Positions 6,211 through 6,703 of a stretch of DNA of 6,703 nt are shown here, in pieces; positions within the stretch are counted from its first letter, which is position 1, and each line of letters opens with the position of its first letter. The notes beneath the pieces are model-generated. The model was not told the DNA's origin and searched no databases. It saw nothing but the letters and a program-made list of their open reading frames with translations. The DNA lies in NCBI GenBank assembly GCA_030765735.1, contig JAVCBZ010000038.1:1-6703 (forward strand). Direction: 5' to 3'. Source of the stretch: Candidatus Susulua stagnicola (GTDB lineage: Bacteria > Omnitrophota > Gorgyraeia > Duberdicusellales > 4484-171). Both the position numbers and the translations under genes were made by a program.

Positions 6211-6283
6211 TTTCCGTATAACTTCTTATTTTGTCATTTTTTTACCCTATTTTCTGTGTTTTTTTGTGGTTTTTCGTATACTT
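6211..6283 (+). repeat. Paired CGTATA-CTT direct repeats, possible operators
   Basis: TTTCCGTATAACTT (6211-6224) and TTTTCGTATACTT (6271-6283) are near-copies whose CGTATA cores are exactly 60 bp apart. The second copy runs into the -35 hexamer (6282-6287) of the promoter for the downstream ribbon-helix-helix-like gene. Such placement would suit an autorepressor site. Binding is inference only, and AT-rich repeats occur by chance. Confidence 0.3.
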
Positions 6284-6309
6284 GAAAATATTTAATATTG
6301 TGGTATAAT
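6282..6309 (+). promoter_or_regulatory. Sigma-70-type promoter for RHH gene
   Basis: TTGAAA (-35, 6282-6287), a 16-base spacer, and TATAAT (-10, 6304-6309) with a TGG extension at 6301-6303. This is the best promoter in the window. The expected start is near 6316, giving a leader of about 48 bases. It excludes a TTG at 6298 as the translation start, since that codon lies within the promoter. Confidence 0.7.
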
Positions 6310-6363
6310 ACATCTAAGTTTTCAAATTATGCGTTATGGCAATTGTTTAAAAAAGGGAGAAAT

Positions 6364-6582
6364 ATGTTGAAAAAAGTCGTTAAAAAAGGTAGACCAAAAA
6401 AGGCAGTAAAGTATACTAAAACCATTAATGTTAGGCTTACCCATGTTCAATGGGTGCATGTGATAAATTGGTCTCAAAAAGCTAACTTAGAACCTTCAGT
6501 ATACATCAGAAAAGTGCTCCTGGATTTCCTTAATATTGAGCATGAAATCGTCCACGGAAAGGCAAGAAAAACAGCTAAATAA
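6364..6582 (+). CDS. Ribbon-helix-helix-like DNA-binding protein with AT-hook-like N-terminus
   Basis: This 72-aa protein starts at ATG 6364, after GGGAG (6355-6359) and downstream of the promoter; an earlier TTG (6298) is rejected. The N-terminal 18 residues are very basic and contain KKGRPKK (7-13), the Gly-Arg-Pro core of an AT-hook, which binds the minor groove of AT-rich DNA. Residues 20-26 (TINVRLT) fit the beta strand of a ribbon-helix-helix fold, helix A covers about 27-40, and helix B covers about 44-56 (PSVYIRKVLLDFL), with the 'S-YIR--L' pattern typical of the MobC/Arc-like superfamily. Such proteins act as dimers and include repressors, antitoxins and plasmid accessory proteins. 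No toxin or mobilisation gene is adjacent, and the gene appears to be transcribed alone between its own promoter and terminator. The fold is probable; the regulatory target is unknown. Confidence 0.65.
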   Translation: MLKKVVKKGRPKKAVKYTKTINVRLTHVQWVHVINWSQKANLEPSVYIRKVLLDFLNIEHEIVHGKARKTAK

Positions 6583-6585
6583 TAC

Positions 6586-6630
6586 ACCTTGATTTCTCCT
6601 AGCAGAGGAGTCAAATTAACCTTGATTTCT
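6586..6630 (+). repeat. 12-bp direct repeat downstream of RHH gene
   Basis: ACCTTGATTTCT occurs at 6586-6597 and again, identically, at 6619-6630, a 33-bp period. Between the copies lies a small hairpin, CTCCT/AGGAG (6596-6600 with 6606-6610). The repeat may be a local tandem duplication that has since diverged, or part of an RNA structure ahead of the terminator. Confidence 0.45.
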
Positions 6631-6635
6631 GATCT

Positions 6636-6678
6636 AAATCCTCTACACAATTTATTTAAAATTTTGTAGAGGATTTTT
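6636..6678 (+). terminator. Strong intrinsic terminator
   Basis: Left arm AAATCCTCTACA (6636-6647) pairs perfectly with TGTAGAGGATTT (6665-6676). After one mismatch the stem continues as AATTT/AAATT (6649-6653 with 6659-6663) around a 5-base loop. The right arm runs into a T-rich tract (6674-6678, then ATTTATTT). This ends transcription of the ribbon-helix-helix gene 54 bp after its stop codon. Confidence 0.85.
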
Positions 6679-6703
6679 ATTTATTTATCGTTAGAATAGT
6701 ACA

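Larger units (their letters stand above)
6172..6363 (+). other. AT-rich intergenic and leader region
   Basis: This 192-bp non-coding stretch lies between fxsA and the ribbon-helix-helix gene. It is T-rich on this strand, with runs of seven T at 6237-6243 and seven T at 6259-6265, but no convincing hairpin precedes the T runs, so I do not call a terminator for fxsA. It contains two near-copies of a CGTATA-CTT motif and the promoter described separately, then an untranslated leader of about 48 bases with a ribosome site GGGAG (6355-6359) ending four bases before ATG 6364. Confidence 0.6.

Noticed and set aside
6298..6363. TTG 6298 as the start of the ribbon-helix-helix gene
   Set aside because: The codon lies within the -10 region of the promoter; ATG 6364 has a proper ribosome site.
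6172..6363. tRNA, small RNA or CRISPR in the longest gap
   Set aside because: No cloverleaf, regularly spaced repeats or stable hairpins are visible; the region is low-complexity T-rich DNA with a promoter.

Overview
The window is AT-rich (about one third G+C by eye), densely coding and all on the + strand. It reads as part of the chromosome of a Gram-negative-type bacterium that builds a type IV pilus or type II secretion-like machine. The mix of a TMTC-like TPR glycosyltransferase, minor pilins with beta-rich C-terminal domains and a PilM/N-O-P-like assembly set is reminiscent of uncultured lineages such as Omnitrophota. That placement is an impression from style and gene content, not something the sequence proves. 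TGA behaves as a normal stop.

Layout. (1) 1-635 is the 3' end of a multi-pass membrane protein with C-terminal TPRs, resembling the TMTC/DUF1736 O-glycosyltransferase family. (2) 632-2783 holds three overlapping genes for prepilin-like proteins: a PilX/GspK-like one without Glu5, a PilV-like one with a glycine-rich linker, and a PilW/GspJ-like one. The overlaps of 4, 4 and 7 bp suggest one translationally coupled operon that also includes the glycosyltransferase-like gene. (3) After a 54-bp gap with an extended -10 box (2823-2831) comes the inner-membrane assembly platform: a PilM-PilN fusion (2838-4448), a PilO-like protein (4462-5019), a PilP/GspC-like protein (5022-5495) and an unrecognised 72-aa basic protein (5508-5726). 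No secretin, assembly ATPase, platform protein or major pilin is in the window. (4) 5767-6171 is an FxsA-family membrane protein. (5) After a 192-bp AT-rich non-coding stretch with a good promoter (6282-6309), 6364-6582 encodes a 72-aa ribbon-helix-helix-like protein with an AT-hook-like N-terminus. It is followed by a strong intrinsic terminator (6636-6678).

How it fits together. The PilM-PilN, PilO and PilP-like proteins would form the inner-membrane alignment complex. The three pilin-like proteins would form a priming or tip complex. The TPR membrane enzyme may glycosylate an exported or pilin substrate, which is inference from linkage. The most unusual points are the fusion of PilM to PilN with the PilM-binding motif retained in cis and the PilM phosphate loops degraded (a GspL-like arrangement), a homologous beta-domain shared by two adjacent minor pilins, a reciprocal pattern of prepilin-site deviations, and a promoter placed so that the PilM-PilN mRNA would be leaderless.
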